From Pseudomonadota bacterium (GTDB taxonomy: Bacteria; Pseudomonadota; Gammaproteobacteria; Burkholderiales; Burkholderiaceae), in NCBI GenBank assembly GCA_023441105.1, contig JAEZQX010000378.1:1-56604 (forward strand): DNA of 56,604 bases, in the 5' to 3' direction. Below the pieces are notes generated by a model that was not told where the DNA came from, searched no databases, and saw only the letters and a list, made by a program, of their open reading frames with translations. Position numbers and translations under genes: made by a program. Positions within the stretch are counted from its first letter, which is position 1; every line of letters starts with the position of its first letter. Below are positions 1-7,465 of this stretch, piece after piece.

Positions 1-247
1 TCAGGCTGACGCGCAACTGGTCGATGCCGAGAGCGGCCGACAGGCGGGAAGGATCGGCGCGGTCGTTGCTGTAGGAGGAGAAGCCGTCGATCCGATGCGG
101 ATCGATGCCCGCATCCTTGCAGGCCGCCAGGATCGCCGTCAAGGCCAGCTTGAACTCGGCATCGGGTGACTCGCCATGCTTGTAGTAAGCGGATTCGCCG
201 ATACCAGCGACGGCCACCTTTCCCCTCAAACTGCGGTCCGCCCTCAT
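1..247 (-). CDS. Thiolase-family protein (acetyl-CoA acetyltransferase / lipid-transfer type), N-terminal part only
   Basis: The reverse-strand frame from the ATG at 247 stays open to the window edge, giving 82 residues. It reads MRADRSLRGKVAVAGIGES, then KHGESPDAEF, a helix ending KDAGIDPHRID and the GFSSYSND stretch. This is the usual N-terminus of the thiolase / nonspecific lipid-transfer branch (VAVVGxGES start, xxAGLxPxDIDG). The catalytic Cys and His lie beyond the edge, so activity cannot be judged. The start overlaps the CaiB stop as ATGA, indicating translational coupling. It is the third gene of a Bug-CaiB-thiolase operon, which fits CoA-ester catabolism. A SCP2-type thiolase with a separate OB-fold partner is equally possible. 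Confidence 0.75.
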   Translation of the reverse strand, partial: MRADRSLRGKVAVAGIGESAYYKHGESPDAEFKLALTAILAACKDAGIDPHRIDGFSSYSNDRADPSRLSAALGIDQLRVSL

Positions 248-1473
248 GTCGCCGCCGCCGCAGCAGGCGATGCCGGCGTCGGACCATGGCCCGGTCGCAG
301 ACCGATCGCGCCACTCCGCGCCAGCACCTTGATCCGTTCCTCGTCGAATCCATGCTCTCGCAGGACGACGCTGGTGTGCTGCCCGCAGACCGGGGCAATT
401 GCCCGCGGGTCACTGTCGGCCAGGGCGGCCGACCCGGGCAGCCGCGGAATAGGGACCGGGACCGGCGCGCCTTGCTGGTCGAGCCAGCCGATCGCTTCAG
501 TCGCGACCACGTGCTCATGGGTGAGGAAACCGGTGTAGGTATTGAGTCGTTCGTACAGCAGGCTGGCCGCTTCGAAGCGGCGGGCAAGTTCGATCGATTC
601 GAACCGCCGAAAGTGGTCGCGCAGCGTCGCCAGCAGCGCCGGCTCGTTCGCGATGCGCGCGGCGCGGCTGCTGAATCGCGGATCGACTGCAACCTCTGGG
701 CATTCCAACGTCCGGCAAAGCGCCGCCCATTCCGTTTCCTTGATGATCTGGATCTGCATCCAGCCATCGGCAGCTTCGAAGGACCCGCTGGGTGGCACGT
801 TTGTCGTTGCATCGTCGCCATCCAGCGCCGCAGCGATCAGCCTCACCGTCTGCAGTGCCGCAGCGCCCTCGAGCAGGCTCACGGAAAGATGCCTGCCACG
901 CACTTCATCGCGCCGTGCATACAGCGCTGCGGACAGCGCCTGGAAGGCGTAGAGCGCGGTCGTCATGTCAACGATGGATATCGGCACCCGCTGGGGGATT
1001 CCATCGGATCCCCTGTTCTCGAGCGTGAGGCCGGTGAAGGCCTGCAGGACCGGATCCATGGCGGGCCGGTCGGCGAGCGGCCCCGCGGCGCCGAAGCCGG
1101 AAAGGGACAAGTAAACGATGCCCGGCACCCGATCGGCCACCGCCTCATAGCCGAAACCAAGCCGATTCATCACGTTCGGCCGGAAGCCTTCGATCAGCAC
1201 GTCCGCATCCTGCAGCAGGCGCCACAGCAGCGCCTTGCCGTCGGGGTGCTTGAGGTCCACCGCAATGCTGCGCTTGCCAAGATTGGCACAAATGGAGAAG
1301 GCGCTGTGGTCGCCGTAGCTCGTGCTCAACGTCCGGCTCCAGTCGCCCGCCACCGGCTCGACCTTGATGACGTCGGCGCCATGCTGGGCCAGCAGCATGG
1401 CGCAATAGGGAGCCGCAAGCCCCTGGCTGAGATCGATGACCTTCAAGCCACGGAAGGGGGCTTCATAGCTCAT
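244..1473 (-). CDS. CaiB/BaiF (class III) CoA-transferase
   Basis: A 409-residue protein of normal family length, expected to move CoA between an acyl-CoA donor and a free carboxylate in the cytoplasm. The N-terminal GLKVIDLSQGLAAPYC block, ADVIKVEP, NLGKRSIAVDLK and EGFRPNV are all family hallmarks. The likely catalytic Asp is D140 in AMDPVLQAFTG. I chose the ATG at 1473 over an in-frame TTG at 1512, because the family N-terminus begins there and an AGGACA ribosome-binding site precedes it. The gene sits 45 bp after the Bug receptor and overlaps the thiolase-like gene by 4 bp, so the CoA ester it makes probably feeds that thiolase. Substrate unknown. Confidence 0.9.
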   Translation of the reverse strand: MSYEAPFRGLKVIDLSQGLAAPYCAMLLAQHGADVIKVEPVAGDWSRTLSTSYGDHSAFSICANLGKRSIAVDLKHPDGKALLWRLLQDADVLIEGFRPNVMNRLGFGYEAVADRVPGIVYLSLSGFGAAGPLADRPAMDPVLQAFTGLTLENRGSDGIPQRVPISIVDMTTALYAFQALSAALYARRDEVRGRHLSVSLLEGAAALQTVRLIAAALDGDDATTNVPPSGSFEAADGWMQIQIIKETEWAALCRTLECPEVAVDPRFSSRAARIANEPALLATLRDHFRRFESIELARRFEAASLLYERLNTYTGFLTHEHVVATEAIGWLDQQGAPVPVPIPRLPGSAALADSDPRAIAPVCGQHTSVVLREHGFDEERIKVLARSGAIGLRPGHGPTPASPAAAAAT

Positions 1474-1518
1474 GCAACTGTCCTGCCTGCCGACGTGAGA
1501 CGTTCCGTTCAAGGCTGA

Positions 1519-2520
1519 TCATTGCATCTTCGTCCCGGACACGCGGACGACCTCGCCCCACTTGTCGATCTCGTTCTTGACGAAGGTCCGGAACTCATCG
1601 GGAGGCAGCGGCACGGCCTCCGATCCCTGATCGGCGAGCTTGCTTTTTATCTCAGGCTCGAGCAACGCCTGCTTCATTGCCAGGTAGATCTTGTCGCGAA
1701 CGGCAACTGGAACCCCGGCCGGCGCGAAGAGGCCGGCCCATCCCGAAGCCACCAGTCCTGGCACGCCCTGCTCGATGGCGGTCGGAAGATCCTTGGCGAA
1801 GGCAACGCGCTCCTCGGAGAGGACCGCCAGACCGCGCAGCTTGCCGCTTCGAATATGAGGCAGCACCGGCGCGTAGTAGATCATCATCTGTACATGGCCC
1901 GCCAGGAGGTCGGCGACCCCCTGGCCGACGTCCTTGTAGGGCACATGCACCAGCTTCGCATCGGTCTTCATCCGCAGCAATTCGGTGGCCAGGTGCCCCG
2001 AGCCGCCGACACCGCTCGAGGCATAGCTCACTCCCTGGGGCTGGGTTCTGCTCCAGGCGGCGAACTCCTTCAGGTTCGTCGCCGGCACCGCCGGATGCAC
2101 CACCACCAGCCCCGGCGGGACGGTGGCAAGCCCCACCGGCAGGAAGTCGCGCAAGACGTCGTAAGGAAGCGACCGCAGCGAGACAAGGGTGCCATGTGAG
2201 GCGACCGTACCCATGACCAGGGTGTGACCGTCGGGGGTTGCTCGCGCGACCTCCTCACTGCCGATGACACCCGTTGCGCCGGCCTTGTTCTCGACGACGA
2301 CAGGTCCTCCGAGGATCTGCGACATCTTCGGCGCGATCATGCGGGCGGTGAGATCGGTGGTCGACCCGGCGCCATAGGGCACCACGATTCGAATCGGTCG
2401 GGAAGGAAACTGCCCCGCGCTCGCCTGCGAGTATGCCGAACGCGGCAGGACGCCCACTGCCGCGCCGGTCATCATCGATGCCCCAAGCATCGCCCTCATT
2501 GCTCGCCTGCGATCCGTCAT
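1519..2520 (-). CDS. Bug/TctC-family periplasmic solute receptor (copy 1), possible Tat signal
   Basis: This 333-residue protein has the Bug fold signature: FPSRPIRIVVPYGAGSTTD (ligand loop about 48-56), VVVENKAGATGVIG, PDGHTLVMG, VPYKDVGQGVADLLAGHVQ and FAPAGVP. Bug proteins bind small carboxylates in the periplasm; no TctA/TctB partner lies nearby. The ATG at 2520 follows an AGGAGA site, while an upstream in-frame start at 2544 lies before that site. The signal region begins with three Arg (TDRRRAMRAM), resembling a twin-arginine leader, with cleavage near SAYSQA. First gene of the operon with CaiB and thiolase, divergent from the LysR gene at 2696, its probable regulator. The binding loop has GS where most copies have GG. 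Confidence 0.92.
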   Translation of the reverse strand: MTDRRRAMRAMLGASMMTGAAVGVLPRSAYSQASAGQFPSRPIRIVVPYGAGSTTDLTARMIAPKMSQILGGPVVVENKAGATGVIGSEEVARATPDGHTLVMGTVASHGTLVSLRSLPYDVLRDFLPVGLATVPPGLVVVHPAVPATNLKEFAAWSRTQPQGVSYASSGVGGSGHLATELLRMKTDAKLVHVPYKDVGQGVADLLAGHVQMMIYYAPVLPHIRSGKLRGLAVLSEERVAFAKDLPTAIEQGVPGLVASGWAGLFAPAGVPVAVRDKIYLAMKQALLEPEIKSKLADQGSEAVPLPPDEFRTFVKNEIDKWGEVVRVSGTKMQ

Positions 2521-2648
2521 GGTTGTCTCCTCTTGGATGGGCAACTCGTCCGCGGGGACCTGGACTCGTGCGTCTCACACCTTGTCCACTCCTCGTGCAG
2601 GATGCCCTCGCGGGCATCGTAGCAGCGGCCTGCGGATAAGTAACGTTT

Positions 2649-2667
2649 AATATTCCTATCCTTTATT
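2649..2667. promoter_or_regulatory. AT-rich dyad in the tctC-lysR divergent region (candidate LysR box)
   Basis: AATA at 2649-2652 and TATT at 2664-2667 form an inverted repeat with an 11-bp spacer in an AT-rich island. The island sits in an otherwise GC-rich 175-bp gap between divergently transcribed Bug and LysR genes. LysR proteins usually bind imperfect dyads in this position, so this is a reasonable but weak operator candidate. The nearby ATAAGTAAC (2635-2643) also occurs at 8525-8533 in another LysR-linked promoter. Confidence 0.3.
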
Positions 2668-2695
2668 GAGCTGGCCAAATTCTCAGCGGACGACC

Positions 2696-3583
2696 ATGCG
2701 ATCGATCCCCGACCTGTCGATCACGCAGCTGCGCAACTTCCTGCTGGTCGCCGACCTTCGCAGCTTCAAGGCTGCGGCAGAGCGCGCGAATCGATCCCAG
2801 CCGGCCCTGTCGTTGTCGATTCGCGAGATGGAGGAGCGGCTCGGGCAGCCGTTGTTCGACCGATCCATGCGGGGGATGCCGACCCCATTCGGCCGGCAAT
2901 GCCTCCCCCTCGCGCGCCAGTTGGTCGAACAGTACGACCGCTTCTCCGAGGAGATTGCGCGGCTCGCGAACCATCAGGCGGGAAGCCTGCGGATCGCCAG
3001 CGTCGTCACCGCCAGCACGCAATGGCTGTGCCGCGCGATGCCGGCATACCTGCAGGCGCTACCCGGCGTGCGCGTTCACCTCATCGACGACAACACACCG
3101 GGAATCGAGCAGATGGTGCTCGAGGATCGCATCGACTTCGGGATCTGCGGTCCGGGCTCAGGCGACAAGCGTCTGCAGTTCGACCTGTTGTCGCGGGATC
3201 GCTTCGGGCTCGTCTGCGGCAAATCTCATCCGTTGGCTCGCCGCCGCTCGATCCGCTGGTCGGACCTGGAACGGCAGGTGCTGATCTCGACGGTGGTCAG
3301 CGAGTCCCTGCTGCTCCTGCACCCCGAGGCTCGGGCGCTGACCCGGCATTCGATGTTCGTGGCGCATATGGGAACCTTGCTGAACCTGATCGAGCGCGGC
3401 ATCGGCGTGGCAGTGCTGCCGGCGATGAGCGCGTCCGTCGCCGAAGGCAGGGTCGCCTTCGTGCCGCTGATCAGGCCGGCTGCTCATCGGGAGCTCGGCA
3501 TCCTGAGGTTGAAGGGAAGGACGCTGGCGCCACCAGCGGATGCCATGCGGCAGATGCTGGTGGAAATCGCGTCCGCTAGCTGA
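2696..3583 (+). CDS. LysR-family transcriptional regulator
   Basis: This 295-residue protein has a LysR winged helix-turn-helix at about 8-66 (ITQLRNFLLVADLRSFKAAA, then SQPALSLSIREMEERLGQPLFDRS). A periplasmic-binding-protein-like effector domain follows from about 93 (GSLRIASVVTAS) to the end. The ATG at 2696 puts the HTH at the standard distance from the start; a TTG 30 bp upstream is in frame but unnecessary. It is divergent from the Bug-CaiB-thiolase operon across a 175-bp gap, the classical LysR arrangement, so it probably controls that operon in response to its substrate. The effector is not predictable from sequence. Confidence 0.93.
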   Translation: MRSIPDLSITQLRNFLLVADLRSFKAAAERANRSQPALSLSIREMEERLGQPLFDRSMRGMPTPFGRQCLPLARQLVEQYDRFSEEIARLANHQAGSLRIASVVTASTQWLCRAMPAYLQALPGVRVHLIDDNTPGIEQMVLEDRIDFGICGPGSGDKRLQFDLLSRDRFGLVCGKSHPLARRRSIRWSDLERQVLISTVVSESLLLLHPEARALTRHSMFVAHMGTLLNLIERGIGVAVLPAMSASVAEGRVAFVPLIRPAAHRELGILRLKGRTLAPPADAMRQMLVEIASAS

Positions 3584-3596
3584 CCGGCGGATCGCA

Positions 3597-3654
3597 GGCG
3601 CGACTCGGCGGGAGGCGACTGGGCGCTGACGAATTGCGCCTAGGGAGTCGCGCC
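3597..3654. terminator. Nested inverted repeats between convergent genes (candidate bidirectional terminator)
   Basis: A perfect 10-bp inverted repeat, GGCGCGACTC at 3597-3606 and GAGTCGCGCC at 3645-3654, encloses a smaller 5-bp one (GGCGC 3622-3626, GCGCC 3636-3640). It lies in the 144-bp gap between the convergent LysR and isocitrate-lyase-like genes, where a two-way terminator is expected. There is no T-tract, so rho-independent action is uncertain; another structured element is possible. Confidence 0.45.
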
Positions 3655-3727
3655 AGTCCTGGATGCGTCGACTGCCATGGCCGGCGCCTGACGCGAGCCT
3701 AATCAGGCAGGCCTCGGCAAGTTGAAT

Positions 3728-4636
3728 CTATCTCGAGAGAACTGCCGCGAGTCGGGGATCGATGGAGCCGTCCGACATGAGCTTGTCGGGCAGGAAGCGC
3801 GTCTGGATCTTGTTGATCTCCGCGAACCCGATCATGTCCGAGAAATTGCCGTGGTCTTCGACTGGGCGGGGCAGATTCCTCGCGCAACGCGATCTGCTCA
3901 GTGCGGACAAGTTCTCGCGCATCGCCTGAGCGGCAGACATCAGAGCCACCAACGGGAAGGTTGCGATAGCCGCGACGCTCTCTATCTGGTCGGAATCGAG
4001 TTCCTTCTCGAGCCACCCGACGATCTGAAGGGAAACCTTCGCCCCGATCTCATCCCGAAGGCGGACGATGTCTTCGTATCGCCTGATTCCTCGGGAGGTA
4101 GGCTGCACGACGTCGGCGCCGGCTTCCAGGTACAGCTTCGATCGAGCGATGACCTCATCGATATCGTCCGCGTCGGTACGCGCGATGACAACGAGATCCG
4201 GATCGCCCCGAGCCTCCACAAGTGCTCGCAACTTCGCGAGCGAGAAATCGATATCCGAGACGCCTACGTCGGAAGACGATAGCGGACAGCGCTTCGGAGA
4301 CACCTGATCTTCAAGGACGACTCCAGACACTCCGGCGCGCTCGAACTCACCCATCGTTCGCGTCACGTTCAAGGGGCCGCCATAGCCGGTGTCGATGTCG
4401 GCGATGACGGGTCTCGCAACGATCGAACAGATGTTGGCTACAACCGTAGCATTCTCGGTCATCGTGTAGAGCTCCGCGTCCGGCCTTCCCAGGAGGGAAG
4501 CTGAAATCCCGAAGCCCGTGGTGAACACGACGTCAAAGCCAGCCTGCTGCACAAGCCTCGCACTTACTCCGTCGAACGCACCCGCCGCCCATACGGTACG
4601 TCCCGTCCCGATCATTTGCCGTAGTGTCTGCTTCAT
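3728..4636 (-). CDS. Isocitrate lyase / PEP mutase superfamily enzyme
   Basis: A 302-residue alpha/beta-barrel protein of the 2-methylisocitrate lyase / oxaloacetate decarboxylase / carboxyPEP mutase group, which cleaves or forms C-C or C-P bonds in 2-oxo acids using Mg2+. Visible elements are WAAGAFDGVSARL, the metal-binding block VIADIDTGYGG (D80, D82), VLEDQVSPKRC (E109, C117) and ARTDADD. The active loop normally reads KRCGH, but here it is KRCPL: the Cys is kept while Gly-His is lost. The substrate or activity may therefore differ from the lyases. Last gene of a Bug-aldolase-lyase operon, 24 bp after the HpcH/HpaI gene. The GAGGAG site is only about 2 bp from the ATG. Confidence 0.85.
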   Translation of the reverse strand: MKQTLRQMIGTGRTVWAAGAFDGVSARLVQQAGFDVVFTTGFGISASLLGRPDAELYTMTENATVVANICSIVARPVIADIDTGYGGPLNVTRTMGEFERAGVSGVVLEDQVSPKRCPLSSSDVGVSDIDFSLAKLRALVEARGDPDLVVIARTDADDIDEVIARSKLYLEAGADVVQPTSRGIRRYEDIVRLRDEIGAKVSLQIVGWLEKELDSDQIESVAAIATFPLVALMSAAQAMRENLSALSRSRCARNLPRPVEDHGNFSDMIGFAEINKIQTRFLPDKLMSDGSIDPRLAAVLSR

Positions 4637-4660
4637 CGCTCCTCGCCCAGTAGATGAGTT

Positions 4661-5545
4661 TCAGCGGCGTGCCCTCAAGGCTTCGGCAAGCCGCGGTTCC
4701 ACCGGCCTCGCGTATGCAGCCGGATTCCTGGGCTGGGCGGTCATCGCCAGCTTCTTCAAGGAAGCCGATCGGGATGCCAAGGCATGCACAAACATCCTTC
4801 GGTCGCTGCCGACGCTCAGGATGGTGGCCCCCGCTTCCACGCATCGAAAGGCATCCGCACCCATCGACTCGGGTGTGATCGAGAACATGTTCGCAACCAC
4901 ATCGATCTTGAATCGCCCCGCGAGCTCCGTCATGTGCTTCACCATCCTCTCCACTTCCGGATGCCTGATGTTGCCGTCGTAACCCATCGCCTGAGCAAGA
5001 TCGAAGGCCCCTATCACGATGGCGTCGATGCCTTCGACAGCGAGGATCTGCTCAAGATTCTCGACCCCCGTCGGACTTTCGATGATCAGCCAGACCGACG
5101 TATGGTCATTCGACCAGCGCACGAAGTCCCCCCAGTTGCCGGCCTGGTGCCAGGCAGCGCGGGTGCCTGGACATGCGCCGCGGGCCCCGGACACGTGACC
5201 GCTGGCGTACTTCGCAGCGGAAACCACCGCTGCAGCCTGCGCTTGCGTCTCGACGTTGGGCACGATGACACCCATTGCTCCTGCGTCCAGTGTTCTCATG
5301 ATGAAGGAGCGCTCATGACTCGGCACGCGAACCAGCGGCGTGATCCCGACCGCATCCGCGGCCCGGATCATCTCGACCGCCGACTCGATATCGAAAGATC
5401 CGTGTTCGCAGTCGATCCAGACATAGTCGTAGTCTGTCGCCCCAGCCATCTCGACCACCTCGGGGCTGGCCAATTGAACAACGATGCCAATGGGCACGAC
5501 TCCGTCGTCCCGGCTTCTCTGGATCCTGTTGATTCGTTCGCGCAT
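4661..5545 (-). CDS. HpcH/HpaI-type class II aldolase (2-oxo-acid aldolase)
   Basis: This 294-residue protein belongs to the family of 4-hydroxy-2-oxoheptanedioate and 2-dehydro-3-deoxyglucarate aldolases, which split a hydroxy-oxo acid into pyruvate plus an aldehyde. The expected residues are all present: DCEHGSF with catalytic His48, LVRVP with Arg73, IIESPTGVEN with metal ligand Glu156 and GAFDLAQAMG with metal ligand Asp182. The ATG at 5545 was preferred; the longer frame upstream has no family homology and runs into the Bug gene. It lies 17 bp after the Bug receptor and 24 bp before the isocitrate-lyase-like gene. A second aldolase at 12297 lacks the catalytic His, so this one is the intact reference. 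Confidence 0.92.
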   Translation of the reverse strand: MRERINRIQRSRDDGVVPIGIVVQLASPEVVEMAGATDYDYVWIDCEHGSFDIESAVEMIRAADAVGITPLVRVPSHERSFIMRTLDAGAMGVIVPNVETQAQAAAVVSAAKYASGHVSGARGACPGTRAAWHQAGNWGDFVRWSNDHTSVWLIIESPTGVENLEQILAVEGIDAIVIGAFDLAQAMGYDGNIRHPEVERMVKHMTELAGRFKIDVVANMFSITPESMGADAFRCVEAGATILSVGSDRRMFVHALASRSASLKKLAMTAQPRNPAAYARPVEPRLAEALRARR

Positions 5546-5562
5546 GATGGCTTTTTCTTCCG

Positions 5563-6537
5563 TTAGTCCAGTTCGATCTTGGTGCTCTTGAGGATTCCTT
5601 TGACCGATTCTTCTTCGCTCGATATGAGGCGCGCAAGACTTTCCGGACTTCCGCCTGCGGGGGTTGCGCCGAAGCCGGCAATACGCTCGCGAACTTCCGG
5701 ATCCGCAAGAGCCTTGTTCGCATCCTCGTTCAGTCGCTTGATGATGGCGCCTGGCGTTCCGCGAGGTGCTACCAACGCAAACCAAACCCCATAGTCGACA
5801 TTGACTCCTGCCTCGGTCAGCGTGGGCACCTCAGGCACCTGCTCGGAACGCTTGGGTGACGTGACCGCCAATGCCCGGAGACGACCGGACTTGATCAAGC
5901 CCAATGCGGAAGTCAACTGATCGAAGGCGAAATCCGTCGTGCCGGCGATGACGTCTGCCAGCATCGGCGCGCTGCCCTTGTAGGAGACGTTCAATGGACG
6001 AGTACCTGTCGCGGCCTTGAAGAGTTCCGTGGTGAGATGCTGACTGGATCCGACCCCCGGCGTTCCATAGCTGACTTTGTCCGCTCGTTGCTTGAGGTCC
6101 GCGACCAGGCCGGCAACAGTCGTGATGTTGGAGTCAGCGCGAACGACGAGAACCTGGGGAAGAGTCGCAAGAGCGATGACCGGATCAAAGGCGGTCCGAG
6201 AGTCGTAGGACATGGACTTGTAGAGAAACTGATAGCTAGCCAATGGTCCGGGAGACCCGACAAGCAACGTGTGGCCGTCAGGCGCGCTTCGGGCGACCCG
6301 CTCGGCACCGATGCGCCCACCGGCACCGGCGAGGTTCTCGACGAGTACCGGGCGACCTAGCGACACTCTCAGTTTGTCCGCTATAAGGCGGCCCATGATG
6401 TCCGTCGTTCCACCCGGCGGAAACGGGACGACGATCCGGACGGTCTCGGTAGGCCACTCCTGCGCAAGAGAAGCGCCTGCGGAACAGCCGAGGGTCAAGC
6501 CGGCGGCAAGAAGCCAGCAAGCTTTCTTGAACTTCAT
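5563..6537 (-). CDS. Bug/TctC-family periplasmic solute receptor (copy 2)
   Basis: A 324-residue Bug receptor with a Sec signal (MKFKKACWLLAAGLTLGCSA, cleavage near SLAQE). The ligand loop PFPPGGTTD lies at 38-46, followed by VLVENLAGAGGRIG, PDGHTLLVG, VSYKGSAPMLADVIAG and VAPRGTPG. The ATG at 6537 is preceded by GGAGGAG about 10 bp away; the 15-residue in-frame extension upstream has no signal-like character. It is the first gene of an operon with the aldolase and the isocitrate-lyase-like enzyme, divergent from the GntR gene with only 53 bp between the start codons. No transporter membrane subunits are nearby. Confidence 0.92.
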   Translation of the reverse strand: MKFKKACWLLAAGLTLGCSAGASLAQEWPTETVRIVVPFPPGGTTDIMGRLIADKLRVSLGRPVLVENLAGAGGRIGAERVARSAPDGHTLLVGSPGPLASYQFLYKSMSYDSRTAFDPVIALATLPQVLVVRADSNITTVAGLVADLKQRADKVSYGTPGVGSSQHLTTELFKAATGTRPLNVSYKGSAPMLADVIAGTTDFAFDQLTSALGLIKSGRLRALAVTSPKRSEQVPEVPTLTEAGVNVDYGVWFALVAPRGTPGAIIKRLNEDANKALADPEVRERIAGFGATPAGGSPESLARLISSEEESVKGILKSTKIELD

Positions 6538-6590
6538 GAGTTGAGGTCTCCTCCGTGAAACTTGGTAGGATTGTATAGGCATTTACCTAA

Positions 6591-7349
6591 ATGTCTAGAC
6601 AAATAGGGTGCGCGGTGAGATCTAGCAAGGCAGCGAGTCGATATGCACGAATTGCGCAACACCTCATCGAGGAGGTTGCAGCCGGAAAGTACCCAGTGGG
6701 AGGATTGCTGCCGACAGAAGCAGAACTCTGCCGAAAGTTTCAGGTCGCCCGAAATACCGCGCGCGAGGCGGTTCGAGTACTTGCCGATCTCGGCCTGGTT
6801 AGGAGGCAGCCAGGCCTCGGAACAGTCGTCGAACGGCAGGCAGCCGTTCCCAGGTTCACCCATCAGGTGAGTTCGAGCGCCCAGCTGTTCGCATACGCCC
6901 AGCCGAGCGAGCAGCGCGTGCTCTCGGTGGACCATGTCCTTGCAGACAGCCATTTGTCCGCCTTCCTCGATTGCGAACCTGGCGAGCTGTGGACGCGATT
7001 GGAGACGCTCAGGTGCCTGAGACGGGATCGGCTACCGATTGCCCACTCGCAGCTCTTCCTTCCCCGACGTTACGCGGCGATCGCGGACTCCCTGGACGCG
7101 CTTGAGATGCCCTCGTACTCCGTCGTGGAACGTCAGCTCGGCCTGAAGTTTGCTCGCCTGAAACAGGAAAACAGCGCCCGCCCCTTGCCTCGCAAGGTCG
7201 CCGACTTGCTCCAGGCTTCAACCGGTTCCGCGGCACTCTATGTCGTGCGTCACTATCTGACCGGAGCAGACGAAGTGCTCTTTGTCACCGAGACCTTCTA
7301 CCCGAGCGGCCGCTTCAGCTTCTCCTTTGAGATGCAGCTCGCCGACTAG
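6591..7349 (+). CDS. GntR-family regulator, HutC/UTRA subfamily
   Basis: A 252-residue regulator. The GntR winged helix at about 16-80 includes YARIAQHLIEEVAAGKYPVG, LLPTEAELCRKFQVARNTAR and PGLGTVV. A UTRA effector domain follows from about 90, ending ALYVVRHYLTGADEVLFVTE. It is divergent from the Bug-aldolase-lyase operon, which it probably represses until its effector, likely a substrate or acyl intermediate, appears. The start ATG overlaps a perfect TGTCTAGACA palindrome (6592-6601) that matches the HutC-type GTnTAnAC core, implying autoregulation. Start confirmed by frame and by the standard HTH position. Confidence 0.93.
   Translation: MSRQIGCAVRSSKAASRYARIAQHLIEEVAAGKYPVGGLLPTEAELCRKFQVARNTAREAVRVLADLGLVRRQPGLGTVVERQAAVPRFTHQVSSSAQLFAYAQPSEQRVLSVDHVLADSHLSAFLDCEPGELWTRLETLRCLRRDRLPIAHSQLFLPRRYAAIADSLDALEMPSYSVVERQLGLKFARLKQENSARPLPRKVADLLQASTGSAALYVVRHYLTGADEVLFVTETFYPSGRFSFSFEMQLAD
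6592..6601. promoter_or_regulatory. Perfect 10-bp palindrome TGTCTAGACA, candidate GntR/HutC operator
   Basis: TGTCTAGACA is self-complementary and fits the GTnTAnAC consensus reported for HutC-type GntR regulators. It begins at the second base of the gntR start codon and sits in the only AT-rich patch (about 6565-6605) between the divergent operons. A second, weaker match, TGTATAGGCA, lies at about 6572-6581. Binding here would block both gntR expression and the divergent operon. Confidence 0.55.
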
Positions 7350-7425
7350 CCGCCCCCGAGCTTCCGGCATCGGGCGACCTTCAGATCGAGGGGGAGCGAG
7401 CAGGTCGCGAGGCCCAGGACGGGCA

Positions 7426-7451
7426 GCGTCCCTGCCCGAAGCAGGGAACGC
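7426..7451. terminator. GC-rich hairpin between convergent gntR and lysR
   Basis: TCCCTGC (7429-7435), a 5-nt loop CCGAA and GCAGGGA (7441-7447) form a 7-bp stem. GCG (7426-7428) and CGC (7449-7451) extend it after a one-base bulge. It lies in the 116-bp gap between two convergent regulator genes, where a terminator is expected. No clear T-tract follows on either strand. Confidence 0.45.
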
Positions 7452-7465
7452 CCACCGAAAGCGGA

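Noticed and set aside
166..1518. 450-codon plus-strand frame at the left edge
   Set aside because: It is antisense to the CaiB gene, has no family resemblance and is dominated by Arg, Gln and Pro.
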